This document shows positions 11,834 to 22,807 of a DNA stretch of 64,000 nt, piece after piece (position 1 is the first letter of the stretch; every line of letters starts with the position of its first letter). Source of the DNA: Acipenser ruthenus (Eukaryota > Chordata > Actinopteri > Acipenseriformes > Acipenseridae); contig NC_081218.1 of assembly GCF_902713425.1 (NCBI RefSeq), positions 3,429,120 through 3,493,119 of the forward strand, read 5' to 3'. The notes under the pieces were generated by a model. The model was not told the DNA's origin and made no database searches. It saw only the letters and a list, made by a program, of their open reading frames with translations. The position numbers and the translations under genes are program-made.

Positions 11834-12008
11834 TTATTGTTTGTTTATTTAGCAGACGCCTTTATCCAAGGCGACTTACAGAGACTAGGGTGTGTGAACT
11901 ATGCATCAGCTGCAGAGTCACTTACAACTACGTCTCACCCGAAAGACGGAGCACAAGGAGGTGAAGTGACTTGCTCAGGGTCACACAGTGAGTCAGTGTT
12001 ACACGTAT
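11834..12008 (-). mobile_element. SINE family B, 3' part only
   Basis: Read on the minus strand it holds the central GAGCAAGTCACTTCACCTCC-like block and the CGCCTTGGATAAAGGCGTCT tail. The tRNA-like head is missing or too diverged to recognise. Confidence 0.8.
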
Positions 12009-12104
12009 TACAGTGTAACCCTGCTTATCTCACATTACTGGATCAGAGGCAAAGCCGAGTCTGTTGAACCGCTTGAGCAGTGGTGATAGATACCCCACAA
12101 CAAC

Positions 12105-12262
12105 GTTTTTATTTGTTGTGTTTAGTGTCCGCTTCCAGCGATTGAGAATAGGCAGCCCATTCCATTCACTCTCTGTGTGAAGAAGTGTCTCCTTCCCTCT
12201 GTCCCAAGTCTGTCTCCCCTTCACTCCCACACTCTGTCCTCTGGTCCTGGTTTCTGTGCTGC
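12105..12262 (-). mobile_element. CR1-like LINE 3' fragment
   Basis: On the minus strand it contains ACCAGAGGACAGAGTGTGGG and GAAGGAGACACTTCTTCACA, the same ORF2 tail as at 1366 and 35085. It is short, 5'-truncated and diverged. Confidence 0.75.
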
Positions 12263-13484
12263 GATTAATTATATATTTCTAAAATGTTTGCGTTTTATAT
12301 CTACAAAAAACACAAAAGTACAAACACATAATGATTTAAACTCACATGTAAAAACGAATATCATATATTTTTTTAATGAACACCAAAATAAACACATGCT
12401 GCTGCTGAAATGGTGAGAAACCGTTAGCCATCAATATTCTGGCAGCCAAACACACAGATGAACTCGTCACAATTCCTCTTACCTGTAATACCAGTTGTAG
12501 GGACTACATCCTTTCTTAATCTCCTTGATCTTTCATATAATAAAAAGTGCTCATCATTCTTTAGAAACAGATTTTACATGTACAGGGTGGGCTCCATCGC
12601 CTCTCCTTTACAAGTCTAGATCAGTTTTTGTTTTTATTAAATCTTTTCAAAGAAAACCTAAAAGTCTTGCCTCTGTCCACTGAAGGCACCTGAAATTATT
12701 ACATCACTGATCCAAAACGATTATCTTCCTTAGCGGCTCAGTCTCTGAGCTCCCAGGATTCCTGGTATCGTCTCTACTCCACGTCATTGACCTCCATTTC
12801 CGTCAAGTCCCCTCCTTCACCCTGCTCCATGGCTTCCTGTGATTGGGAGGTCGTGGGACTACAGTCTGCAAGGGGCTCTTCCATTGGTTCAGCTTGGTCA
12901 AGGACTAATCTGTCACTATCTTCCAGAGTTTCACTGCTTACGGCTTCTGTTTGGTCGTCCTGGAGAAACAAATAAAACGTTAGAAGAAAAAACAGGTCTC
13001 CTGTCTACTAAGGTCACTTAGTAAAGTTGTAACTTCGCATCTATGTAGATTTTGGATCTACAGAGACAGTCAAGGAACCAATAATTGCTTTACTACTGAA
13101 TGTGCACAGAAATTCTTGGATCAAATTAATATCACAGGATTATTCAAAATCCTTCAAGTTCTTAGTTCAGCCAATTTCTTGGTTGAACCATTCTAGATTT
13201 AATTATTTTTCTTGTACTGTATACACTTTTCTAATTTACTGGTTCGTTTTCTAATACTTTGCTGTGTATTTAAATCTAATCAGCAAATGAGCTGCATCCG
13301 TGTTGAAAGAAGGTTGCGTGTTGGTTTTATTAGAGGTTTACTTACTAACACAGAGCTGTAACAGCTTTGATACTTGAGGGACTGCTGACAGTGGCCGGAA
13401 TACTAAATACAGGGGTGGTCTGTAGATTCAAGGTGACTTTACACTGCCATCAGCAGGAGCACCGTCTTCAACTAAGCAGTGGTC

Positions 13485-13513
13485 CGATTCATAAAAGTAT
13501 TGACTAGAACTCT
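13485..13513 (+). repeat. 29-bp direct repeat, copy 1
   Basis: The word CGATTCATAAAAGTATTGAC and its continuation to GAACTCT recurs at 14344-14372 with one mismatch. The two copies flank the last-but-one surviving symplekin exons. Origin unknown. Confidence 0.7.
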
Positions 13514-14343
13514 GGGAGATACTGTAGCGTTCTCACAAAGACTGACAGTGGCGGAGGGGCGGGCTGCTCTACCTTCATGCCGAGTGCGGGGTCCTCCTGG
13601 CTGGAGTCAGGAATCAGGGCGCAGTCCTCCTTGGCGGCCCCCTCCTCTCGCAGCTCCTCCAGCTCTGTGGCTGCCCCCGGCTCCGCTGGATGCCCCTTCA
13701 CTCACTGATGCTCCTCCTCCAGCTGCCTCTTCAGCTCCTTCTCCTGCTCCAGCTGAGCTGCCATGATGTCGGGCAGCGTGGCCCGGGGAGCCCCCACTCC
13801 ACCATGGGGCTCCGGCTGGGAGAGAGGGGTACAGGTAACAGGACATGAGGGTGGAGGTTAAAGGAGTCCTAACTAGGGTTGTAATAATTCATTTTGAGAA
13901 GGCAGTTGGTTTCTATAACAGCAATGCCATGCTCTATTTTACACTGAACAGTAATACATAACATATGCAATTCAAATCCAACTATACATAATAAAAACGG
14001 TACACACAACAGTTACTTAGTGTACTACAGCGATATTCAAATTTGACACTCTTTGTAACGTCGTAATGTTTGACCAAATAACTCCCAGCCGTGTGAAGCG
14101 AGCTCTACCCCCCCCCCCCCAACCCCCCCCCCCCCCTCCAGACTCACCTCGTCATGCTCCTTGGGTTCTGGAGGCTCCGGATCTGGTTTCAGGTTCGCCT
14201 CCAGGACAGTCATGACGGACCTGGGAACGTGGGCTTGCTGCAGAGGCAGAGAAACAGCAGCGTCATTCTGCTGCTAAACACAACCATGCGCTCCCAAAGC
14301 CAGCAATACCTCAGACGAACATGTCTGTATCTTTTAGATAACG

Positions 14344-14372
14344 CGATTCATAAACGTATTGACTAGAACTCT
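14344..14372 (+). repeat. 29-bp direct repeat, copy 2
   Basis: Partner of 13485-13513, with one mismatch. It lies next to a TTAA-bordered element at 14415 and to the L2 tail at 14593. Confidence 0.7.
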
Positions 14373-14412
14373 TTTTTCAATGTCTCAGACTTCCAGTCGA
14401 AAACTTCGATTT

Positions 14413-14592
14413 ATTAACCCTTTGCGGTCCATTGTCGGACTGGGTCCGACATTGCAATTATTCCTCACAGGTCCTTTGTCGGACTGGGTCCGACATCATT
14501 ATAGCAACGCAATAAACAGGTGTTTAGTCGTTTTTTCTCCGGAAAAAGCCGATTTTGTAGAGATTTTGTAAATACGCCTTTGTCTCTGCCCA
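14413..14592 (+). mobile_element. Possible piggyBac-type element end
   Basis: TTAACCCTTTGCGGTCC begins at about 14415. The TTAA followed by CCC is the form of piggyBac target sites and ends. A short imperfect direct repeat (GTCGGACTGGGTCCGACAT) follows twice and is itself partly palindromic. The other end is not seen; the L2 tail starts where it would continue. The family call is tentative. Confidence 0.35.
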
Positions 14593-15443
14593 TATCTCTG
14601 CATTATTATTATTATTATTTATTTCTTAGCAGACGCCCTTATCCAGGGCGACTTACAATCGTAAGCAAATACATTTCAAGTGTCACAATACAAGTAATAC
14701 AATAAGAGCAAGAAATACAATAACTTTTGTTCAAGCAAAGTACAAGTGTGACAAACCACAATTCAATAATACAGCAGATAATAGTGATAGTTACATCAGG
14801 ATATGATTAAATAGTGATAGTGACATCAGGATGTGATTAAATACAATGTACTACAGGTTAAACACTTGGCAGATTACAGTATTCTGAAGTACAGGATTAA
14901 ATGCAGTAAAATAGGGGGCAGATATGAAGGGTGATAGTGTCCCAGGATACAAACAGAGGAGTTCTACAGGTGCTGTTTGAAGAGGTGAGTCTTAAGGAGG
15001 CGCCGGAATGTGGTCAGGGACTGGGCAGTACTGACATCTGTAGGAAGGTCAATCCACCACTGCGGAGCAAGGGTGGAGAAGGAGCGGGCTCTGGAGGCAG
15101 GGGAGCGTAGCGGAGGTAGAGCCAGTCTTCTAGTGCAGGCGGAGCGGAGAGGTCGAGTGGGGGTGTAGGGAGAGATGAGGGTCTGGAGGTAGCTGGGTGC
15201 AGTCTGGTCAAGGCATCTGTAGGCTAGTACAAGAGTCTTGAACTGGATGCGAGCGGTGATCGGGAGCCAGTGGAGCGAGCGGAGTAGTGGAGTAGCGTGG
15301 GCGAAGCGAGGCAGAGAGAACACCAGGCGGGCAGCAGAGTTCTGGATGAGCTGGAGCGGACGGGTGGCGGACGCAGGGAGGCCAGCCAGGAGGGAGTTGC
15401 AGTAGTCTAGGCGGGAGAGTACCAGGAGCTGGGTAGCATAGTT
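14593..15443 (-). mobile_element. L2-like LINE, 3' end with ORF2 C-terminus
   Basis: On the minus strand 15323-14964 is open for 119 residues, with LRSLHWLPITARIQFKTLVL and RSFSTLAPQWW-like words. These are typical of the C-terminal end of L2-type ORF2 in fish. It is followed by a 3' UTR that ends in the same GCCCTGGATAAGGGCGTCTG tail as the SINEs here. Its 5' side is interrupted by the CR1-like copy at 15444. It occupies the place where the missing symplekin exons should be. Confidence 0.85.
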
Positions 15444-15723
15444 AAGAACATAAGAACATAAGAAAGTTTACAAACGAGAGGAGGCCATTCAGCCCATCTT
15501 GCTCGTTTGGTTGTTAGTAGCTTATTGATCCCAGAATCTCATCAAGCAGCTTCTTGAAGGATCCCAGGGTGTCAGCTTCAACAACATTACTGGGGAGTTG
15601 GTTCCAGACCCTCACAATTCTCTGTGTAAAAAAGTGCCTCCTATTTTCTGTTCTGAATGCCCCTTTATCTAATCTCCATTTATGACCCCTGGTCCTTTTT
15701 TCTTTTTTCAAGTCGGTGAGGAA
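15444..15723 (-). mobile_element. CR1-like LINE 3' end with target-site duplication
   Basis: On the minus strand it codes FFTQRIVRVWNQLPSNVVEA and ends in TTCTTATGTTCTTATGTTCT, the tandem octamer-like 3' end of CR1 elements. Flanking direct repeats GGGTAGCATAGTT at 15431-15443 and 15724-15736 are a clear target-site duplication. It inserted into the L2-like copy or its edge. Confidence 0.85.
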
Positions 15724-16239
15724 GGGTAGCATAGTTGTCCCCGTGTGTCAGGTATTATTGCTTAATGAATGTGGAACAAGGACAATATTCATTATTTTCA
15801 TTTCGAAGGGTCTTGGAATTTGGTGTTTCAAGCTCATGCCCAGATCCATGGACTTTTACCTTCTATTGTTCAGTCATTTTTTAGTGGTAACATTATTTCA
15901 ATGCATTGTCAATAATAGTGAGCACCACGGGTTTCAGTCCACATTGCTCTTACCGTATGAAAAGAGAAAGCCGTGACTTTGCTCTCCTACCTGCAGTGCA
16001 ACCTTGTACAGGTGTGTCATTGTGAGAATCACTTTCTTCACCACGTTCACACTTTCATCTTTCAGCAACATGTTCAGATTGGCAATCAGCTTCAGCAGCA
16101 GCTCGTTGTCTCGTTTACTGTCATTAAAACACAACAAAAACTTTACAGCTTTTTTTATTACATGCATTGTTTGCACGTGTAAAAATGGAAGAGTGTGGCA
16201 CAGAGGCAGACAGACTTCATATAACCAGATACAGTGACA

Positions 16240-16487
16240 GGGCAGCAGTGTGGAGTAGTGGTTAGGGCTCTGGACTCTTGACCGGAGGGTCGTGGGTTCA
16301 ATCCCAGGTGGGGGACACTGCTGCTGTACCCTTGAGCAAGGTACTTTACCTAGATTGCTCCAGTAAAAACCCAACTGTATAAATAGGTAATTGTATGTAA
16401 AGATAATGTGATATCTTGTGACAATTGTAAGTCTCCCTGAATAAGGGCGTCTGCTAAGAAATAAATAATAACAATAAATAATAATAT
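16240..16487 (+). mobile_element. V-SINE-type SINE, family A
   Basis: Full-length copy with GGCAGCAGTGTGGAGTAGTG head, B box GGTTCAATCCC and a GTCTGCTAAGAAATAAATAA end. It lies in a symplekin intron next to exon 15991-16117. Confidence 0.9.
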
Positions 16488-18017
16488 GGGTTATACACAC
16501 TATTCGGTTCGTTTCGTTCCTCCTGTCTGGGTATTATACAGCCTGCTCTATAGATTTTAGTACAAGAACTGTAACTCCTCCTGTTTCAACGAGGATTCAA
16601 TTGAGGTCAGAGCACAACTCCAAACCATGTGCAGTTCAGCTGTGCTCTGACAAAATGCACAAGTGTTTAAAGCTTAGTCTTAAAATACACAGCGATCCCT
16701 GCTGTTTTGTTAATGCATTTTCTGCTCTCTTTTGCCACCTGGTGGCAGGAATAATGAAGTGCCGCTGATGCAACGCTGGTCTTGAGAACAGGATTGCAAA
16801 GCTGTGACGTTTTTGCATTCTCGCACCTGGCACTTTAATTATACTATCTTTGATATTGTTTAAGTGTGACATGAGGGGTATTAAAGACAGACGCCTCCAA
16901 GTAATGAGAGCGGGGTGGTTTTATTTTGAACACATACCAGGCCTCCTCAATGAATCCGATGACAAACTTGCGAACTTCCATGGACTTATCAGTCTGGAAA
17001 GCAATGATTTCCTGAAGAAAGAAACAGAAATTATAAATAAATAGTTCTCTACTCCAACCAAGGAGATAACTGACCACATAAAAACAACAATTGTACGCTG
17101 ACCCACTGATTGAACTAATATAGAAAACTCTAAATCTCAAAGGGGACTCGGCACAGAAAGTACACTGAAGCGTCATCAAAAAAATGATCAAACTTGTAAT
17201 CGCATTGGATAAGAAAATGTTTTAATTATGTACAGATGCGAGCCTCCTTATCCCCAGCACTTTATATTACTTGTGCTAAAAAATACAGCATGGAGATGGC
17301 ATCAAATTGTGACTTGGACATGAAGAAATATGGTGCTTGTCAGGAATCTCTCACACTTGGTGTGGCAGGGTGAGCTTTACTTACATCTAAGAAGTTGTCT
17401 AGGAGTGATGGGTCCTTGTTTATAATCAACTCCTGAACCTGTTTCAATAAAAAAATAAAAAAACATTTAGTTCTTTAGAGACATATTCACTTAATTTATA
17501 TCATGAAACAAACTAACATCAAATAACTGGGGAGATTAGTGGTATTATTTCAGTCACTTGGTATAACTTGATTAAGTTATTTACATTTACAGCAACACAT
17601 TCTGCAAATTTCTTTAAAACGTTCGCTGTAAATGTGCTGTAGTTTTAAAATTAAACTGAAACCAAATGCAAGATTTAAAAAAAAAAAAAAAAAAAAAACT
17701 TACTTAAACAATAACCAGGTCCTTAAAAATATCCATTGCTGTTGTGTACACACATGGTTAATTATTTTGGCTACAGAACACCCACAATGCACTGCTTCTA
17801 CTTGATTAGCTTTTGCATAGCCTGGAACTTTATTAATAGAACCTAGAAGTGTTCCAGAACCCCCTGCAGAGTTCACAGGACACACATTACTGCACCTTTG
17901 CTGCATCCTGTGCTGTCCATATTGCAGCAATAACACTGATAACTAAACTCGGGACACTTTTTTTCCTACTTTTGCTCAGGAATATTCTCCAAGAGAAAGA
18001 GCATTTCTCGTCTAAAA

Positions 18018-18146
18018 ATCGCAGTGTATCCAGATCACGCTCCCTCCTGCAACAAAGCCAGTGCTCTGATTAAAGTGAGCGCTGTATTGTGGGAACAGAA
18101 AACCAGCATTGTTGCAGGAGGGAGCGTGATCTGGATACACTGCGAT
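18018..18146. repeat. Perfect 36-bp inverted repeat with 57-nt loop
   Basis: Positions 18018-18053 (starting ATCGCAGTGTATCCAGATCA) are exactly complementary to 18111-18146, and pairing continues imperfectly outward through TCTAA/TTAGA. It could be a small foldback element or a transcribed hairpin. It sits in the symplekin intron between exons 17385-17438 and 18376-18436. Confidence 0.9.
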
Positions 18147-18742
18147 CCTTAGAAGAGAAAATAAATGTTCCAGCTGATTTTTGACCCATGATGTGCAATA
18201 CTTTTTTTTTTTTTTTTTATATATGTTCAAAAAATCACACTGAGACATGGAAAACACAGGATAAAAGCAAAGGTAATGAGTTTGCATAAACACAGCAGGG
18301 TGTTCTGTAACTATTTAACTGTAGCATTAATAAATGAAGGAAAAAAACACACTTTCGTTACTGCTGTCTACTAACCTGTTTGAGGATCGTGAGATTCGCT
18401 GGTTATCAGAGCAGCCTGGTTTAACAAATCCACAACCTGCAGAAGAGGATTGAGCCTTTTCACTTGTGGTATAGTTTCTTTCAGCACAGTAAGGTGTTGC
18501 CGGGAGCTTGAGCAACGATGAACAATATCTATGATGGAATTATTACTCCAACAGACTAAAATGCAACATCATCAATGTGAAAATGAGCATAAACAAAAAC
18601 GTATTTATACAATCACACAGTTATTCGGTATTCCAAAATAGACCCGACTGACTAATAACAGCAGAAGGAACCGTTACATTTCAACAAGCCTGCAGAAATG
18701 ATAAAACAATATCACATTATAAATGCAAAGAACTTCTGTCCT

Positions 18743-18979
18743 TTATTATTATTGATTTCTTAGCAGACGCCCTTATCCGGGGCGACTTACAATTGTTACA
18801 AGATATCACATTATTTTTACATACAATTACCCATTTATACAGTTGGGTTTTTACTGGAGCAATCTAGGTAAAGTTCCTTGCTCAAGGGTACAGCAGCAGT
18901 GTCCCCCACCTGGGATTGAACCCGCAACCCTCCGGTCAAGAGTCCAGAGCCCTAACCACTACTGCACACTGCTGCCCTT
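18743..18979 (-). mobile_element. V-SINE-type SINE, family A
   Basis: Full-length copy in reverse orientation, starting with the TTTCTTAGCAGACGCCCTTA tail and ending in CTGCACACTGCTGCCC. It lies in a symplekin intron. Confidence 0.9.
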
Positions 18980-19435
18980 TAAAAAATATGCTTTCAGAAT
19001 CCTTGGATCTGAAATTCAGAGAAAGACTTGGAGGTATTTTTAATTTCTCTAAACAGTGTCAGATCTAAACAGCCTCACTATTTTAATGTTACCAATCGTA
19101 GCATTTTACATTTAAAATACTTTTACACATGTTGGTTATAGCAAACTCTTTTTTAAATGACAGTGTTTAGATGCGCCACTGTTTAGCTCAAGTGAAGACT
19201 CCCGTATCTTTAAAACATTCATATAGTAACTGTGGACTGAGGTGGAATGCTGATGACAGTCAGCCTGAGGTTTAAGGGATCAGATTCTCTTACCTTCTCG
19301 CTTGTTGTCATGTCGATAGCGGCCGTCTCCTCCTCTGTGAAGAACTGAGAGGCCAGGCTTGTCCTGAAGCTGCTGCCTCCTCCCGGCTCACTGCCCCCTG
19401 CAGACATGTCTCAGCTCAGCAACGGTGCCACAGAG

Positions 19436-20445
19436 CTGCAGAGTACAGGCAGATCGGGTGAGACTAACACATTACACCAAAGAAACAAAGCAAGCGAGTC
19501 CGAACCAGAATTAAGAGGCTCTTTGCATGGCTAGGGGTTCAGGGAAGGGAAACGTTTACAGATACCTCTATGGAGACAGGTCTGAATGCACAGTATAGGC
19601 TTAAATTGATGGAGTTGATGAATTGAAGGCAGGATAAATGTTTTTGGAGCAATGCGGTTAGGTCTAAATTAAAATGTCACAGAAAGAGAAAAAGACAAAG
19701 CAAATTCCTTGAAATCGAGTCTCCCCTAATGATGATCTTTCATATTTTTGACACTTTTCATCAACTCAGAAACTACATTTCAGTAGGTCAATAACAAACT
19801 GATTCCCCACCACAGCTGGAGCTGTCAATGTCATTAAAATGAACTGTGTCAACAACTAACGAATGTATATGCCAGGTTTCATCGCAACTGAATTGTGTCA
19901 TACAGGGGTATCACAAAATGCATTGCGTTTTTTTCAGCAGGGACAGAAATAAGACTCCCGTTGCACAGCAGTTTGATCCATTCCTGGTTTTACTATGAGT
20001 TTAATAAGACACACCTGAGCTTGTTACCTACACACACTGGGGCTGATCAAGCACGTAGCAAAACTCTGGAATGGGTGAAACTGCTCCGCGATAGGAGTCT
20101 TATTGCCATCCCTGTTCCACTCAGGACACTTTGCAATGCTAATTTTTAAAGAAAAACAAAAAATCGGATAATGATATTTGGCAGCTGGAGGCAACAAGAT
20201 TCTAGGACCGCCTCCAAGACATTAACTTATTGTAATAAACACTAATGGGCGCCAGTTGTAAAGCAGGATTGTTATACAGTTAAAATAACTTTAATAAAAA
20301 GCTAATAAGAAGCATTCTCAGGATGGACACACTTTCAAATCAGCAGCATCGCACAGCGGCTTTCTGAAGCAATTCTGAGCTTCAGTTTAACACAAGCAGG
20401 TGATTACAACGGATTAGCCAAGCGGCGTTAGTGTCACGTTGGATT
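19436..20445. other. Upstream intron of the symplekin copy
   Basis: A splice acceptor (CTGCAG|CTCTG, minus strand) at 19436-19438 shows that the start-codon exon is preceded by an intron. The stretch has no coding signal and no repeat I can name. Confidence 0.4.
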
Positions 20446-20908
20446 ATTTATTATTTATTATTTATTTCTTAGCAGACGCCCTTATCCAGGGTGACTTACA
20501 ATCGTAAGCAAAAACATTTCAAGCGTTACAATACAAGTAATACAATAAGAGCAAGAAATACAATAACTTTTGTTCAAGCAAAGTACAAGTTTGACAAACC
20601 ACAATTCAATAATACAGCAGGTAATAGTGATAGTTACATCAGGATATGATTAAATAGTGATAGTTACATCAGGATGTGATTAAATACAAAATACTACAGG
20701 TTAAAAACTTGGCAGATTACAGTATTCTGAAGTACAGGATTAAATGCAGTAAAATAGGGGCTGATAAGAGCAAAGTAAAGCACATTTACATGAAGGGTGA
20801 TAGTGTCCCAGGATACAAACAGAGGAGTTCTACAGGTGCTCTTTGAAGAGGTGAGTCTTAAGGAGGCGCCGGAATGTGGTCAGGGACTGGACAGTCCTGA
20901 CATCTGAT
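20446..20908 (-). mobile_element. L2-like LINE, 3' UTR fragment
   Basis: It is nearly collinear with the 3' UTR of the copy at 14593: the tail TTCTTAGCAGACGCCCTTAT, then CTTACAATCGTAAGCAAA-type sequence, ending at GTGGTCAGGGACTGGACAGT. The coding part is almost entirely missing. Confidence 0.85.
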
Positions 20909-21369
20909 GCAATTAAACAATACCTTGTCTTTATTGTCCGAGTCGTTTGCACTAGAATTATATTTACTTAATTAAAAATAAATTAAATATGTATATATTT
21001 TTTCTACGTTGCATTATTATTACAATATATACTATTCCGTGATAAGTTATAATGTCTTCACTGATAATAACATTATAAAAACGAAAAAAAAGACATTTAG
21101 AAACACACCATTACTTTTAAAAGTTTACAAATTCTACTTTATTTTAATAATGGACTATTTTTATTTTTGCCGGTGTATTACTGTCGCCCACTGCCTACCT
21201 ACATCGTCTCAACTCAAAACCACACGACTAGAATGACACAACCGGATTTAATGTAGCAATGGGTCGGCAGAACAGCTCACATTTTACTTAGGCTGAGTTT
21301 AAGAACCACAATACGCCTACTGCTTATTTTTGTATTACAGTTTCTTCTTGAGATTACAATTCAATCCTG

Positions 21370-21460
21370 TGTACCCGCCATGACAGACCAACACCACTCA
21401 CCGCATGCGCAGTACACCGGGGCAAAGGCTCATGGGACATGTAGTTTTGTAAGTCTGAAA
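21370..21460 (-). promoter_or_regulatory. Housekeeping-type promoter, probably of the symplekin copy
   Basis: Read on the minus strand there is AACTACATGTCCCATGAG (about 21431-21448), a close match to the ZNF143 site ACTACANNTCCCA. TGCGCATGC follows at about 21403-21412 (NRF1-like), and a CCGCCATG on the plus strand at 21379 is YY1-like. TATA-less combinations of these motifs mark ubiquitous promoters. It is the nearest such cluster upstream of the start-codon exon, and assignment to sympk is by position. Confidence 0.5.
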
Positions 21461-21899
21461 AGTTCTATGGCTTGTAGTATTGGTTGCCTGATCTCGTTGT
21501 CAGATTTTTAATTGTTCAATACAAGTAGCTTCAAATTGTATTTTATTCTATTGATAGGCGACATCTGCCAAAGTGTCCTAATATTAAAAGCGCCAAGTAA
21601 TCAAAAGGAAACTGGAAACAGAGTTGCATGTCACTAGACGGCGCTGGTTCGTACGTGCCATGCACTTTCATTCGCTGTACAGGTATCAAATGTGTAGTTT
21701 TGAAAGAAACACAGCATGCATTTTCATCTTAAAATATAGATGGTACTATACTAGAATAAAGAAAGTTCTCTATGTTTGTGCCTCTCTCTCAGGAAATAAG
21801 ATGCACTTCCTGGGTCATTTCTTTTGAGTGAAAGCGTGCTATTGGTTGAAAGCATGTCAGTCATTGGGGAAAGCAGCTGGTTGGTTGATGACAAAAAAA

Positions 21900-21902
<3 letters not shown>

Positions 21903-21971
<69 letters not shown>
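21903..21971. repeat. (TA)n microsatellite
   Basis: An uninterrupted run of about 34 TA dinucleotides. Confidence 0.98.
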
Positions 21972-21972
<1 letters not shown>

Positions 21973-22197
21973 GCTTCTGTTTTCTGGTACAGTTGTACAG
22001 TATCTAACAAATTGCCAAATTAAACATCTTATTTTACCGTCCATTTTATAAAAAATCTACAAATATGAATAATTGATTTTAAATAAATTCTAGTCGTTTC
22101 GGGGGTATGCATTTAACTAAATAACTTGTAATTACACTGGCAGGCTTAATTATTACAGGACAGGGAACGCTCCAAAGTGACCCGGTTTGTGGTGCAC

Positions 22198-22807
22198 CTC
22201 ATTGTGTGTCTCCTGGTCCAGGTCCACACACCTGTCCAGGGGCACCCCCGATACCAGCTCCATGGCAATGATCCTCTTTGTTATCAGCTCATCAACCATC
22301 TCCGGCACGCAGAAAAACGGGTCTCCCTTCAACCACGCCCTGCCACATAACACACAAGAGACAGCTTCGCAATTCATACCTGCAAACAGTCACTGATCAC
22401 CTCTGAATTCAAATACAGCTACTGCCAGTGACAGAACCTCCGTTTACTTGACTCTGACTTTGAAATAATTTAGTCTGCTGATGCGGGGTTACGCATAACC
22501 AAGCAAAGAGCATGATTTATAAAACTTTATAAACATCACAAAGTTAAAGACTGCACAGGCCCCTTAAACATGACTTTTCTTAAAATCGAATGTGACACAA
22601 GTATGACATCGCTGCAGGGCATTACTGCAGAAAAGTTTAAACAGTAACTGGGCCCCCTTCAGAAGAGATGCCTCTACGATGAGGTAGCTGTGAAACACGT
22701 CCCGCTTTGTTACCTGAATCTCTTGGAGCTGGCCGCCTCTCATTTCTAATCACAGTCCCACTCAAGCTCCCGCTGCAGGGTATCAATGCTGCTGTCTGCA
22801 AACAAGC
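22198..22807 (-). pseudogene. coq8b: COQ8B (ADCK4) relic, two exons
   Basis: COQ8 proteins are atypical kinase-like ATPases needed for coenzyme Q synthesis in mitochondria. Two adjacent exons with matching phase survive on the minus strand. Exon 22714-22807 reads GLFADSSIDTLQRELEWDCD and then EAASSKRF. Exon 22198-22339 reads GDPFFCVPEMVDELITKR and MELVSGVPLDRC. These align with the COQ8A/COQ8B segment from GLFPEHLIDVLRREL to TELVSGFPLDQ. In the first exon the expected Tyr and Arg codons after ECD are TAG and TGA. The donor after the second exon is weak (GAG|GTGCAC). The catalytic exons (RELFEF, DPNW, LLDFGA) are not found on either side. COQ8A cannot be excluded; COQ8B is favoured by chromosome-19-like synteny. 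Confidence 0.8.

Larger units (their letters stand above)
12774..19435 (-). pseudogene. sympk: Symplekin copy, internally deleted and frame-broken
   Basis: Symplekin is the scaffold of mRNA 3'-end processing. Intact-looking exons (minus strand) are: 19294-19435 with the start at 19407 (SLASQFFTEEETAAIDMTTS), 18376-18436 (VVDLLNQAALIT), 17385-17438 ([18 protein letters not shown]), 16938-17011 ([20 protein letters not shown]), 15991-16117 ([20 protein letters not shown]), 14148-14237 (QAHVPRSVMTVLEANLKPDP), 13573-13815 (QLEQEKELKRQLEEEH) and 12774-12959 (C-terminus). Splice sites are conserved. Exon 15991-16117 ends near residue 146 (KVALQ), and the next exon, 14148-14237, corresponds to about residue 1100 of the roughly 1270-residue human protein. 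The central two thirds are therefore absent. The 61-bp exon 18376-18436 should be 66 bp, which shifts the frame, and exon 13573-13815 has an in-frame TGA after EEEHQ. A polyadenylation signal is at 12633-12638. It is best read as a decayed duplicate; misassembly is the alternative for the deletion. Confidence 0.85.

Noticed and set aside
14964-15323. 119-codon open frame as a host protein
   Set aside because: Its words (LHWLPITARIQFK and the rest) are those of an L2-type LINE ORF2 C-terminus.
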